A stretch of 64,000 nucleotides of DNA from Verrucomicrobiaceae bacterium (GTDB lineage: Bacteria; Verrucomicrobiota; Verrucomicrobiia; Verrucomicrobiales; Verrucomicrobiaceae): contig CANGYJ010000001.1 in NCBI GenBank assembly GCA_947458455.1, forward strand, positions 603,141-667,140, read 5' to 3'. Positions within the stretch are counted from its first letter, which is position 1. Every line of letters begins with the position of its first letter. Position numbers and translations under genes: made by a program. Positions 53,763-61,498 of this stretch are shown here, one piece after another. The notes beneath the pieces are model-generated. The model saw only the letters and a program-made list of their open reading frames with translations, did no database searches and was not told the origin of the DNA.

Positions 53763-54176
53763 ATGAGAACGACTTCCCTCTTTGCCGCCCTGCTCTTGAT
53801 CCCTTCTTTCGCGGGTGCGGCGGAGCCGCCGGTGGATTTTGGGCGGCAGATCAAGCCGATCCTCGCGGATCGCTGTGTGGAGTGTCATCACGCGGAGTCG
53901 ATGCTGGGGGATCTAAATTTGCAAAGTGGCAAGCTGTCGTCGCGCAAGCGCACGGGCGGGCCGGTGATCATCCCGGGCGCACCGGATCGCAGCCTGCTGC
54001 TGGTGACGCTGACGCTGCCAGCGAAGGATCAGAAGGCGATGCCAGCAACGGGGCATCGCATCCCAATGGATGAGGTATCGCTGATCCGCCGCTGGATTCT
54101 GGAGGGGGCGAAGTGGCCGGAGGGTGAAGAGGGCTTCATCCCGGCGAAGAAGGCGGCGAAGGAAAAGGATGTGTGA
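53763..54176 (+). CDS. Secreted single-heme cytochrome c, PSCyt-like
   Basis: 137 residues. Signal peptide MRTTSLFAALLLIPSFAGA. The mature part has VDFGRQIKPILADRCVECHH, one CxxCH heme site, and then MLGDLNLQSGKLSSRKRTGG and IPMDEVSLIRRWILEGAKWP, as in the Planctomycete cytochrome c (PSCyt1) domain. In PVC bacteria this module is usually fused to DUF1549/DUF1553; here it stands alone. It is probably periplasmic and electron-carrying or structural. It converges with the denD-like gene. Confidence 0.88.
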   Translation: MRTTSLFAALLLIPSFAGAAEPPVDFGRQIKPILADRCVECHHAESMLGDLNLQSGKLSSRKRTGGPVIIPGAPDRSLLLVTLTLPAKDQKAMPATGHRIPMDEVSLIRRWILEGAKWPEGEEGFIPAKKAAKEKDV

Positions 54177-54191
54177 GGCCGAAGGGCCGGA

Positions 54192-55160
54192 TCACTGGCC
54201 TAAAAAGTCGGCCACATACTGCTCGACGATGGTTTTGAGCGGTGGAGGGGGCGGCACACCGATCTCGATGGCGCGGCTGCCATCGACCTGCTGCGGCCAA
54301 TTATCGACGATGCCCTGGATGCGTTCATTGAAGGCATCGACGATGGGGCCGAGGGTGATGCCTTTTTCGGCGGCGACTTCGCGGATGACCTGCTCGGCGA
54401 TCTGCGGGGTGACGCGATGGGCGGGGAGCACATAGGCGCGATCTTTGCCGAGTCGGGCTTCTTCGACCTCAGCGAGGGCGATGAAGCTCTCAATGACGGT
54501 GCGGTAGCCGGTCATGGGATGGGGTTGATCCCGACGGATGGGCAGGAGGCAGGATTCACCGTTCAAAGGCTCACGAAACATGCCGCTGGCCCAACTGGAA
54601 GCGGCGGCATTGGGTTTGCCGGGGCGGATGATGACGGTGGGGAGGCGCACGCTGCGGCCATCGAAGTGGCCTTTGCGGGTGTGATCGTTGATGAGCATCT
54701 CACAGATGGCTTTGGTGATGCCATAGGTGGTCTGGGGGATCTGCTTGGTGGTATCGGACATCATTTGAGACATATCGATGCCGCCATAGCAGGCGACGCT
54801 GCTGGCAAAGACGACGCGTGGGCGGCCTGCGGCGGCACGAGCGGCCTCGAAGACATTTCGGCCGCCATCGAGATTCACGCGGAGGGCGTCGTCGTAGCGT
54901 TCTTCGCACTCGCCGCTGACCATGGAGGCGAGGTGGAAGATGACCTCGGCATCGCTGCCGACGGCGCGAAAGACGGTGTCGCGATCACTGATGTCGCCGG
55001 AGACGGTTTGGACGCGAGGATCGGGGATTTCACGATGGAAGGCGGCGTCGAGGAGCACGATCTGGGAGACCTCGCGGCCATTGAGGATGCCGCGCTTCAG
55101 GATGGATTGGGCCAGTTGATGGCCGAGGAAGCCGCCGCCGCCGGTGAGAACAATTTTCAT
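54192..55160 (-). CDS. denD: D-erythronate dehydrogenase-like NAD-dependent SDR
   Basis: 322 residues from an ATG at 55160; an upstream ATG at 55181 is possible. Extended SDR: the NAD motif is IVLTGGGGFLGHQLAQSIL, the active site VFASSVACYGG and TTYGITKAICEMLINDHTR (Y-x-x-x-K). GHFDGRSVRLPTVIIRPGKP and the end fit the DenD group, which oxidises D-erythronate in C4-acid breakdown. Companion genes (otnK, otnC) are not in the window, so a related sugar-acid substrate is possible. Confidence 0.85.
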   Translation of the reverse strand: MKIVLTGGGGFLGHQLAQSILKRGILNGREVSQIVLLDAAFHREIPDPRVQTVSGDISDRDTVFRAVGSDAEVIFHLASMVSGECEERYDDALRVNLDGGRNVFEAARAAAGRPRVVFASSVACYGGIDMSQMMSDTTKQIPQTTYGITKAICEMLINDHTRKGHFDGRSVRLPTVIIRPGKPNAAASSWASGMFREPLNGESCLLPIRRDQPHPMTGYRTVIESFIALAEVEEARLGKDRAYVLPAHRVTPQIAEQVIREVAAEKGITLGPIVDAFNERIQGIVDNWPQQVDGSRAIEIGVPPPPPLKTIVEQYVADFLGQ

Positions 55161-55312
55161 AGGAATGGGAGCGGTTTTCATGCTGGGGAAACGCCTCGCC
55201 GCAAGTCCCAGCGCGGACGATGGATGAATTCGCCCATGAAAAGCTGCTCGCTCGCACAACAATTCCGAACGACCGGAGTTTGAACTGCGTTCCCAGCGTC
55301 ACCCAAGCCCCC

Positions 55313-56101
55313 ATGAAGCTTTCCCACCTCCTGCTCACCGTGCTTTGTCTCGCCGCGCCTCGGCTCGGAGCGCTGCAGCCGGCCCCTGCCCCGCCTGCGG
55401 CAGAGCCGCCGCTGAGCACGGCGGACCTTTTTCCCACGGAAGACGAGGAGGCCGCGATGATGCCGGAGCTAGGCAGTGCCTCCGCTGGAGCTGCCACGGC
55501 GCCTGCAGGGCCGGTGGACCCGGATCTGCCGCAGCGGTTTGATTTCAATACGCTCACTGGGGTGGTGCAAAACTCCCCCTTCACCCGCATCGTGAATGTC
55601 TCCGATTCGCTGGTGCTCACGGGCGTGGCCTATGTGGATGGAAAGCCAGTGGTGACCCTTTTTGACAAAGATAAGAAGGAATCTCTCGTGGTGACCGATC
55701 AGCCGAACCTACGCGGCTGGACGCTGGTGGAGGCCACGCACTCGGCGGATATCAATCGAGCCTCCGCGAAGGTCAGCATCGGCGGTGAGCCGGTGAGCAT
55801 CCGCTACGATGCGGCGGCGCTCACGCCGGATGCGATGAGGAAGGACAAAAAGGAAGGTAAGGGGGGCAAAGATGGCGGCCCGCCTCCCGGCGGTGACAAA
55901 TTCAATCGCGGTGGCCGAGGCCCGAGCGAGGAAGATCGCAAAAAATATGAATCTCTCTCGGATGGCGCGAAGGAGAAATTCAGGAACGGCATGCGTGAGA
56001 TGTTCAGCAATGAAAAGTTCCGCAACGCTTCCGAAGAAGATCGGCGTAACGCCATCCGCAGCATGTTCGACAAGATCGAAAAGGACGACAAGAAACGCTA
56101 A
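55313..56101 (+). CDS. Exported protein upstream of gspD, possible GspC-like
   Basis: 262 residues from an ATG at 55313 (MKLSHLLLTVLCLAAPRLG). An acidic Pro/Ala linker leads to a small beta domain: FDFNTLTGVVQNSPFTRIVN, LVLTGVAYVDGKPVVTLFD and GWTLVEATHSADINRASAKV, which resembles the homology region of GspC/PilP-type inner-membrane proteins. The C-terminus is charged and helical (EEDRKKYESLSDGAKEKF). The position 54 bp before gspD supports a role in secretin assembly. The homology is weak and is an inference. Confidence 0.6.
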   Translation: MKLSHLLLTVLCLAAPRLGALQPAPAPPAAEPPLSTADLFPTEDEEAAMMPELGSASAGAATAPAGPVDPDLPQRFDFNTLTGVVQNSPFTRIVNVSDSLVLTGVAYVDGKPVVTLFDKDKKESLVVTDQPNLRGWTLVEATHSADINRASAKVSIGGEPVSIRYDAAALTPDAMRKDKKEGKGGKDGGPPPGGDKFNRGGRGPSEEDRKKYESLSDGAKEKFRNGMREMFSNEKFRNASEEDRRNAIRSMFDKIEKDDKKR

Positions 56102-56155
56102 TTCCTTCGTTCACGCCGCACGCCTGCTTTAATCCGTCCATTTTTATCTTTCCAC

Positions 56156-58765
56156 ATGTCCCGCCAGTCTCTTTTCCCGCTTCTCCTGCTCTCTGCCTCC
56201 GGCCTGATCCTCGCTCAAGACGCTCCAAAACCTCCTCCCGCTGCCCCGCCATCCGCACCCGCTGCTCCCGCAGCGCCTGCGGCGACGACTCCGCCTAATG
56301 GAACTCCGCCGGTGGTTCCACCGCCGGGTGCCTTTGGCCCTCCGGGAGGCTTTGGCGGCAATCGCGGCGGCTTTGGCGGACGTCGAGGCGGTCCCGGAGG
56401 TCCAGGTGAAGGTGGCGATGGCGTTGAAGGCGAGTCCTTCCAGATCTCCGATGACGATGTGATGATGCAATTCGTCAACAATCCGGTCTCAGACATCCTC
56501 GCCATCTACGAGAGACTCACCGGCTACACGCTGATCAAGGACACGAACATCTTTGAAGGGGCCACGATCAGCCTCGTGACGCCGAAGCCCGTGCCGAAGC
56601 CGGAGGCGATCAAGCTCATTGAGGCCTCGCTGCTCGCCAATGGATACGCCATCATCTACGAACCCGGCGGCAAGAGCGCCAAGGTGCTGCCCTCACGCAA
56701 TCAAAGCGCCAATGCGGTGCAGTTCTCCCACGGCGTGCGCTTTTACACCAGCCCGAAGGACATCCCTGAAGGCGAAAGCATCGTGACTTACTTCATGAAG
56801 CTGGACAACCTAGCCCCGGAGGACGCGGCGGAAATGTTTAGCGGGCATGTGGGCCTGGGGGCTTATGGCCGCATCACGGCAGTGGCTACGCCGCCCGGCC
56901 TTCTCATCACGGAAAGCGCTACCGTGGTGAAACAGCTCATTTCCATCCGTGAGAGCATTGATCTGGCAGACACCGGCTCCTCGCTGGTGACGAAATTTAT
57001 CCGCGTGGAATATGGTGACGCGGCCACCATCGCGCAGATCATTCAGGCCACGCTCACGGCTCAAGCTCAGGAAAAAGAATCCAAGGGCGTGAATACCATT
57101 CGTGGCTCCGCGGCCAGTGATGGACGCGGCGGAGATCGTGATCGCGGCAACAACGACAATAACAATAACAACCGCCAGCCGCCGCCCGTCATCATCAACG
57201 GTGTACCTCAGCAGCAAGGTAACAATGCCCAAGCCCCGCAGCCCAGCGCCCAGGTGGTGGCGGATACCCGGCTGAACCAGATTCTCGTCATCGCCTCGCC
57301 TGCAGACTACACTTACATCGCCAGTTTGATCGCTGAGTTCGATAAGCCCGTGGATGTGCAGCAGCCCTACGAGCGCCGTTTGAAATTCGCCGCCGCACTC
57401 GATGTGCTCAGCTCCATCACGGATCTCCTTCAAGATCCCTCTGCTGGCACCGTGCAGCTCCCCGGAGGTGGCACCATTCAACAGCAGCGCCAGCAGGCCC
57501 TCGCCAGCAACAACTCCCAGCTCCTCGGTGGTCGAAACACACAAAACACGCGTGGCGGCCAGATCGGAAGCACCAGCACCGCTGCTACTTCCGATACGGC
57601 GAGCTCGACGACTAGCTCATCTGGATCGCGAGCAGATGTGATCACCGGTCCCTCGGTCGATAATGCACCCGTTTCCGTCCTCGTCGGCAAGACCCGAATC
57701 ATTGCTGATCCGATGTCGAACTCCATCATCGTCATCGGGCCAAAGGAGAGCGTCGATAAAGCCACCATGCTGCTCGACCGCCTCGATCAGAGGCCAGCCC
57801 AAGTTTATCTCTCCACCGTCATCGGCCAGCTCACGCTCACGGATGGCCTCACCAGCGGCATTGATTACCTCTCCGGCCTCTCCCGCGCTGGCGATGGCGT
57901 GAATTTCTCCGCCACGGGAGTGACTAGCCGCACGGATGTTCTTTCTGGAAACACCGTTGGCCGTGCGGTCAACGATTTGCGCAATGCCGCCATCACGAAC
58001 GCCTTTGGCCCCGCCACCGGTCTTGGCCTTTACGGTGCGGTGGGAGACAGCTTGGAGATCTTCGTCACGGCGCTGGAAACCTCACGGAACTTCAAAGTAC
58101 TGTCTCGCCCCAGCGTCTTCGCTTTGAACAATCGCAAGGCCACCATCACCTCCGGCCAGAAGGTCCCCTACCCCGAGACCACCACCTCGGTCCTCGGTAA
58201 CAACGTCAATAACCAGGGCACCGTGCAATCCACCACGGCTTACCTCGATGTCGTGCTGAAGCTGGAAGTCGTCCCGCTGATCAATCCCGATGGGGAGGTG
58301 AATCTCACCATCTCACAGATCAACGACACCATCGTCAACGAGCGCACCATTTCGCCGAATCTGGTGCCCGTCATCGGCACGGAGCAGCTCGTCACCTCCG
58401 TCAACGTGCCTGATCGCAACACCATCGTGCTCGGCGGCCTCATCTCCGAAACCAAGACCAAGGGGGCCAGCGGCCTCCCCTTCCTCGGTCGCATTCCCGG
58501 ACTCGGTAAGCTCTTCCGCACGGACACGGATAACACCGAGCGCAAGGAACTCATCATCTTCATCCAGCCGCAGGTCGTCGAGAGCGAAGCTGATATGCGC
58601 CAGGCCTCCATGCGTGAGGATTTGCGAGGCAGCGTGGGAGCAGATGCCGCGCAGAAATTCCCCCAAAACATCGCCGTGCCCGTCGCCACGCCACAGCCCG
58701 CTCCTGAGCCTCCGAAGAAGAAGTGGTATCAAGGCCTCTTCCGCCGCCCCGAGTCGAAACCCTGA
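56156..58765 (+). CDS. gspD: Type II secretion secretin
   Basis: 869 residues with a signal peptide and a long Pro/Gly N-terminal region. N0/N1 parts: VMMQFVNNPVSDILAIYERL and GRITAVATPPGLLITES. Two further N domains contain long Asn/Gln-rich and Ser/Thr-rich insertions (near 325-365 and 440-500). The secretin core ends with FKVLSRPSVFALNNRKATI, NLTISQINDTIVNERT and NTIVLGGLISETKTKGASGLPFLGRIPGLG in overlapping order, then KLFRTDTDN. It forms the outer-membrane channel. No GspE, F or G genes are visible here, so either they lie elsewhere or this is an orphan secretin. Confidence 0.94.
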   Translation: MSRQSLFPLLLLSASGLILAQDAPKPPPAAPPSAPAAPAAPAATTPPNGTPPVVPPPGAFGPPGGFGGNRGGFGGRRGGPGGPGEGGDGVEGESFQISDDDVMMQFVNNPVSDILAIYERLTGYTLIKDTNIFEGATISLVTPKPVPKPEAIKLIEASLLANGYAIIYEPGGKSAKVLPSRNQSANAVQFSHGVRFYTSPKDIPEGESIVTYFMKLDNLAPEDAAEMFSGHVGLGAYGRITAVATPPGLLITESATVVKQLISIRESIDLADTGSSLVTKFIRVEYGDAATIAQIIQATLTAQAQEKESKGVNTIRGSAASDGRGGDRDRGNNDNNNNNRQPPPVIINGVPQQQGNNAQAPQPSAQVVADTRLNQILVIASPADYTYIASLIAEFDKPVDVQQPYERRLKFAAALDVLSSITDLLQDPSAGTVQLPGGGTIQQQRQQALASNNSQLLGGRNTQNTRGGQIGSTSTAATSDTASSTTSSSGSRADVITGPSVDNAPVSVLVGKTRIIADPMSNSIIVIGPKESVDKATMLLDRLDQRPAQVYLSTVIGQLTLTDGLTSGIDYLSGLSRAGDGVNFSATGVTSRTDVLSGNTVGRAVNDLRNAAITNAFGPATGLGLYGAVGDSLEIFVTALETSRNFKVLSRPSVFALNNRKATITSGQKVPYPETTTSVLGNNVNNQGTVQSTTAYLDVVLKLEVVPLINPDGEVNLTISQINDTIVNERTISPNLVPVIGTEQLVTSVNVPDRNTIVLGGLISETKTKGASGLPFLGRIPGLGKLFRTDTDNTERKELIIFIQPQVVESEADMRQASMREDLRGSVGADAAQKFPQNIAVPVATPQPAPEPPKKKWYQGLFRRPESKP

Positions 58766-58849
58766 TCGCAAAACCTGCAAAAGGGCGCGTTGCCAGTTCA
58801 CAATCCGGCCCTACCATTCGCCCCACTCCGGTGCCACCCGGCATGCTTC

Positions 58850-59536
58850 ATGGCTGAAGAAGACCCGAAAATCCCCAACGAAGAGCAGATCCTCAAGCAA
58901 TTGAAGGAGAGCGGCTCGCCGCCCACGCGGAAGACGCTCATCGAGCGGCTCGATAACTGGGACGACTGGGCCTCGTGGGACGAATTTTACCGCATCTACT
59001 CCACTTTCGTCTTTCATGTGGCCCGCAAAGCAGGCCTCAGTGATGACGAAGCGGGTGATGTGGTCCAAGAGACCTTCATCGGCGTGGCGAAGAACCTACA
59101 AAAGAAGAAGTTCGATACCAGCCTGGGTTCTTTTAAATCCTTCCTCCTCAATCAAGCACGCTGGCGCATCCTCGATCAATTCCGCCGCCGCAAAAAGCAG
59201 CAGGATCGTGAGGCTAATCTCTACGCCGGTGAAGAGCCTGATGACCGCCGCACCGCGCCTATTGATCGCTGTGCCGATCCAAACGGCGTGGCCCTCGAAA
59301 AACTCTGGGAACGCGAGTGGCAGGATAAGATCATGGACATCGCGCTGCGACGCGTGAAGGCCCTCGTCTCTCCTCGGCAGTTTCAAATCTTCTCCTGCTA
59401 CGTCCTCAAAGGCTGGAGTCCTGAGCGTGTCAAAAAAGAACTCGGTGTGAATGCTGCCCAGGTCTATCTGGCGAAACACCGCGTGGGCCGCATCCTCAAA
59501 CGCGAAGCCGCCAAGCTCGCCGAAGAGCAGGAGTAG
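58850..59536 (+). CDS. ECF-type sigma-70 family factor
   Basis: 228 residues from the ATG at 58850. Region 2 is WDEFYRIYSTFVFHVARKAG and DVVQETFIGVAKNLQKKKFD, with FKSFLLNQARWRILDQFRRR after it. Region 4 is FQIFSCYVLKGWSPERVKKE and NAAQVYLAKHRVGRILKRE. The family redirects RNA polymerase to a specific promoter set. No anti-sigma factor gene is adjacent. It starts 84 bp after gspD on the same strand, so secretion and this regulator may be co-expressed. Confidence 0.9.
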   Translation: MAEEDPKIPNEEQILKQLKESGSPPTRKTLIERLDNWDDWASWDEFYRIYSTFVFHVARKAGLSDDEAGDVVQETFIGVAKNLQKKKFDTSLGSFKSFLLNQARWRILDQFRRRKKQQDREANLYAGEEPDDRRTAPIDRCADPNGVALEKLWEREWQDKIMDIALRRVKALVSPRQFQIFSCYVLKGWSPERVKKELGVNAAQVYLAKHRVGRILKREAAKLAEEQE

Positions 59537-59537
59537 C

Positions 59538-60365
59538 TCACACCAGCTCAAGCTGGCGTTCCATCTTGTGATGAAACTGCTGCGCAGCCGGATCGTAAAG
59601 CCGATGACCGAGCAGCAAAATGCGCTGCTGAAGTTTGGAGCGATGCTCGTGGATGAGATGACTCCATGCGCCGCGCTTCACCGCATAGGCCCGTTCACAG
59701 GCTAGGCTTGCCAGATCTCGCTCGCGGCCCAGTAAACCGCCGAGTTTGCGTGCTCGCCGCACACGACGGCAGGCTCCAGGAAGATGCCGGATAGCCAGCG
59801 TTTGATAATGGAGATCCTTAACCCGATGCCGCCAGCGATGCAGCGATTCCTCCGCCACACTCTCGAAGGATAATTTCATCAGACGACGCCCTTTTCGATA
59901 GGTGCGGGCATGCGCGGCCACGATTTGTTCGGGCGTCAGCCTTTCGATGCTCGTTCTCTCCACGAGTTGCTCCAGCGCACAGAGCTGATGACGCAGAAAC
60001 GAACTGGAAGGCGGTACCAGCCGGCTTCCATCCGCGTTGAACGCATGCTGTGGCGACAGATGAAAACGGCGTGAGAGCTTCTCCACGAGCTTATCACGAA
60101 CCACCACATCCCGATTGCCCGCGCAGGCATTCTTCACAGCTCGAATGTGCATGCGCATGGCCATAAACGTCTGCTCTGGCACGCAGTCCCGCCCGAGCCT
60201 GAGAAGGGCGAGTAGCTTCTTCATCCGCACGCGGAGCTGATGGGTGGCCACGGCCTCATGCGTTTTTAATCGCCGCACATCCCGCTGTGCCGCCGTGAGC
60301 AGCCCATCAATCAAAGACAGCAGTCCCCTGCCTGAAGTGGCGAAAGGATCGCGAGCGATTTTCAT
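59538..60365 (-). CDS. CHAD-domain protein
   Basis: 275 residues from an ATG at 60365. CHAD proteins are all-helical, very basic and bind inorganic polyphosphate. Marks: VATHQLRVRMKKLLALLRLG near 60, with repeated His and Arg, and RWRHRVKDLHYQTLAIRHLP in the second half, the symmetrical repeat of the domain. No CYTH domain is fused. The gene converges with the sigma factor gene (1-bp gap). A role in polyphosphate granules is inferred from the family. Confidence 0.9.
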   Translation of the reverse strand: MKIARDPFATSGRGLLSLIDGLLTAAQRDVRRLKTHEAVATHQLRVRMKKLLALLRLGRDCVPEQTFMAMRMHIRAVKNACAGNRDVVVRDKLVEKLSRRFHLSPQHAFNADGSRLVPPSSSFLRHQLCALEQLVERTSIERLTPEQIVAAHARTYRKGRRLMKLSFESVAEESLHRWRHRVKDLHYQTLAIRHLPGACRRVRRARKLGGLLGRERDLASLACERAYAVKRGAWSHLIHEHRSKLQQRILLLGHRLYDPAAQQFHHKMERQLELV

Positions 60366-60751
60366 GAATTGATTCAAGCGGGAAGACTTCCAACCAGCAA
60401 GAAACAGTTGTTCACATTCTTTGCCCGCCGCGACCGGATTTGGGCATAACTCACCCGACGAACGACCGCCCCAATCCACGGAGAGATGGCTGGCGTTGAA
60501 ATCGGCGGCGAATGGGAACCAACAACCGTGTAATCTTGATCGGCAGGCTGTGATCAAGAAGGTGCCGGAAAAAGTGAAACGCTTTCTGAAAGAAGCCGAT
60601 GCTGCGAGTTCATGAATGCGAACCTGTGATCAGTCAGTTACCCCTCCCGTTTCCTCTAAGGAAGCCCTTCGCGAAATAAGCCCTCCTCACGCAGGCAAAG
60701 CGGACACCATATTACTCTCACCGCCTCAGCGCGTAGACCAGCTCCTCCAGC
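60366..60751. other. Intergenic stretch with a small coding-like relic
   Basis: No full gene is supported. On the minus strand a short open stretch reads KLQMVVNKLEELVYALRR and stops at 60718-60720; it looks like a protein end but has no upstream body. It overlaps the 3' part of the next relic in another frame. Confidence 0.4.
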
Positions 60752-61000
60752 TTATTCACAACCATCTGCAACTTGATTCTGATTGTAGTTAGGATCGACG
60801 TTCATCGCGATGTTACACCCACCGTTGCTATTGCTGCTCGTCGTCTGAATCGCGTTCGCGAGATCCACACTCGTCGCGCAGCCAACCGCCAGCGCTTTCA
60901 TGCTATTGAACTGATTTCGCATCGGCGCGGCCTCCGATCCAGGCAGGAAGTGACGCACGCTGGTGAAGACCATGGCCTTCTTTTTCTTGGGGGCGAACAT
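60752..61000 (-). CDS. Possible small protein or relic, 82 codons
   Basis: Minus-strand frame from ATG 61000: FAPKKKKAMVFTSVRHFLPG, then APMRNQFNSMKALAVGCATS and NGGCNIAMNVDPNYNQNQVA. It has a protein-like composition but no family that I know; the Asn-rich end resembles parts of pilus-associated or VWA proteins. A frame change near 60770 would join it to the ending NKLEELVYALRR at 60720. It is probably a decayed gene. Confidence 0.35.
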   Translation of the reverse strand: MFAPKKKKAMVFTSVRHFLPGSEAAPMRNQFNSMKALAVGCATSVDLANAIQTTSSNSNGGCNIAMNVDPNYNQNQVADGCE

Positions 61001-61498
61001 AGTATTCTGGGTTCGTCGTTCGGGCTTTAGCCCGCGCCTTAGGTTCCGGCGAGCCGCCCTCTGGCGGCTCGCACGGAAGGCGGGATTGTATTCCCGCCGA
61101 CTGTCCGCTTCGGAGAGGCGGTGTGCTGATCGTCCCTCGTCGATTCGCTATCGTCGATGCCCGCAGGACTAAGGTCCCCACCGTCTCTTTCGCCACATCG
61201 CACCAGGCACCGTTGAGCTGATCGCTGTCCCAGAAGCGGGCGTGGTGTTGCCGCACCTCGCCCCCCCCCGGCAGGCTGCTTCTTCCCCATAACACAAAGG
61301 TGCTCGGCGTATGAACATGAGTGTTAATTTTATAAACATATGGGTAATAACGAAAAACAATATAACAAAGATAAGTTCCAACCTAAGTGATTAAATTTTT
61401 TCAATCATCGTAACTTTTAGGAACTAAAAGCTTGCCATCTCCCCGGTGGCCCGGGTTATACCAGCGCGGAAATCCGGGAAAATCATCCGTTCGCCACC
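61001..61498. other. Hairpin cluster, C-tract and AT-rich leader of the calcium-repeat gene
   Basis: No gene is supported. 61012-61098 holds three hairpins (separate entry). A run of about nine C lies near 61261. From about 61300 to 61430 the DNA is AT-rich, as before 47407, and probably holds the promoter of the gene at 61499; no -35/-10 pair can be fixed with confidence. Confidence 0.5.
61012..61098. repeat. Three consecutive hairpins
   Basis: CGGGC-TTTA-GCCCG (61021-61034), GCGAGCCGCC-CTCT-GGCGGCTCGC (61049-61072, ten perfect pairs) and GGCGGGA-loop-TCCCGCC (61079-61098). The first with its flank (61012-61034) is the inverted copy of 53467-53489. Confidence 0.85.

Noticed and set aside
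60903..61295. 130-codon minus frame crossing the hairpin cluster
   Set aside because: It reads through three hairpins and a C-tract, overlaps another frame and looks like translated repeats.
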